Assembly (NCBI GenBank): GCA_028279045.1
Contig: JANQSZ010000013.1
Location: 1 to 46,646, forward strand
DNA length: 46,646 nucleotides
Origin: Candidatus Nanoarchaeia archaeon
GTDB taxonomy: Archaea > Nanobdellota > Nanobdellia > Woesearchaeales > UBA10216
Direction of reading: 5' to 3'
The stretch's first letter is position 1, and every line of letters begins with the position of its first letter. The notes below the pieces were generated by a model. The model worked only from the letters and a program-made list of their open reading frames with translations, was not told where the DNA came from and did not search any database. Position numbers and translations under genes: made by a program. This document shows, piece after piece, positions 45,892-46,646 of this stretch.

Positions 45892-46646
45892 CGAAATAAT
45901 AACCTCGTCCTGGTTGTAGTGTGAGGAAGTCTGGATTCATTCCGCTCGGGAAATATCCAAATCCTGCAAAGTACTGCGTAACTTCAAATCGATCAAGTGT
46001 TTCATTCCATCTATCGATAAATGCAACTGATCCTTCTGGTGATACATTAATAGGCCAAACAGGATCATTCACAGCCGCTGGAAGGATCGTTTCATTCGCA
46101 GAGTACCATCCCTGCACATTCCAACCCGTGTCTAAACTAATATTGAATATTTCTGTAGGTAGTTCTCCTACTACAGTAAGTGAACAACTCTGGTTAAGTT
46201 CAATCCAATAACCAACTCCTCTCTCCAAGCTTGTAAACGATTCCGATCCTGTATCAGGTGTCCAATTACCCTCTATGTTGAACGTTCTCTCAAACAATCC
46301 TGACGTAGTATTGAGTCTATAGATTGAGTGCACACACTGCGGTATCGTAAACTCCAAATTGTATGCGCTGTTCGTTCCATTATTCAATTCGTATTCTGAA
46401 ATATTAAGTGGCAACGTAAACAGGTGGAAGTCCGTACTATTTTCTGGTTCGTACGTCAAATTAATACTCATCTTTCCAATAATCTTTGACGTGCTGGCGT
46501 TTGCTCCGCCTCTCGCAGATGCGATCTTGTAGAAGTGTACTTTATCCCCTGCAGTATCTGTATCAGTATACGTCGGCGTGCTTACCGTTGCGAATGGTGT
46601 GCTGCTAAAATCATCCTGGAAGCTATCTTTTCTGAAAACATAGTAT
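45845..46646 (-). CDS. Surface protein, 3' part (5' end beyond the window)
   Basis: Hand translation upstream of the track's M at 46471 stays open to the window edge (YYVFRKDSFQDDFSSTPFATVSTPTYTDTDTAGDKVHFYKIASARGGANASTSKIIGK-MSINLTYEP...), an FnIII-like end. Overlaps the next gene by 47 nt (35 nt if that gene starts at 45879). Confidence 0.65.
   Translation of the reverse strand, partial: YYVFRKDSFQDDFSSTPFATVSTPTYTDTDTAGDKVHFYKIASARGGANASTSKIIGKMSINLTYEPENSTDFHLFTLPLNISEYELNNGTNSAYNLEFTIPQCVHSIYRLNTTSGLFERTFNIEGNWTPDTGSESFTSLERGVGYWIELNQSCSLTVVGELPTEIFNISLDTGWNVQGWYSANETILPAAVNDPVWPINVSPEGSVAFIDRWNETLDRFEVTQYFAGFGYFPSGMNPDFLTLQPGRGYYFDVTSDAQWRVEPQND

Noticed and set aside
39309-46572. Other CAGTATAC occurrences (about 39316, 41906, 46563)
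   Set aside because: Inside coding sequence and without the N6-GTAT second half, so not counted as regulatory sites.
1-46646. Mobile elements, prophage, CRISPR-Cas or toxin-antitoxin systems
   Set aside because: No transposase, integrase, capsid, Cas or clear TA motifs seen in the translations or by inspection; short or highly diverged elements could still be missed.

Overview
This 46.6 kb window looks like chromosomal sequence from a DPANN-type archaeon, possibly Woesearchaeota/Pacearchaeota-like. That placement is inferred from the gene families and TATA-type promoters and was not checked against a database. The window is gene-dense. From left to right it contains: (i) a glycogen/sugar module (glycogen-synthase-like GT, GalT-like, debranching enzyme, GH15); (ii) a 1440-aa S-layer-like protein; (iii) housekeeping and information-processing genes (Dph5, uS15, NAD(P)HX epimerase, an intron-containing tRNA-Gln, NreA, AlaRS); (iv) acetolactate synthase plus an aldehyde dehydrogenase; (v) a DNA-repair-rich stretch (PolX, XPD-like helicase, ATP-dependent ligase, DHH phosphoesterase); (vi) a signal peptidase followed by about 12 kb of secreted or membrane-anchored surface proteins, mostly in one minus-strand run of overlapping genes. 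Main second-look items: a winged-helix regulator fused to an S-layer-like domain; an ArsR-like regulator linked to two paralogous surface proteins, with two elements shared by their promoters; the surface-protein operon, including a 16-aa Cys/His tandem-repeat protein; an unlisted 41-aa C2H2 zinc-finger ORF with its own TATA box; a tRNA-Gln intron with a bulge-helix-bulge-like splice junction; and stop codons placed inside terminator-like hairpins. I saw no CRISPR array, IS element or prophage.
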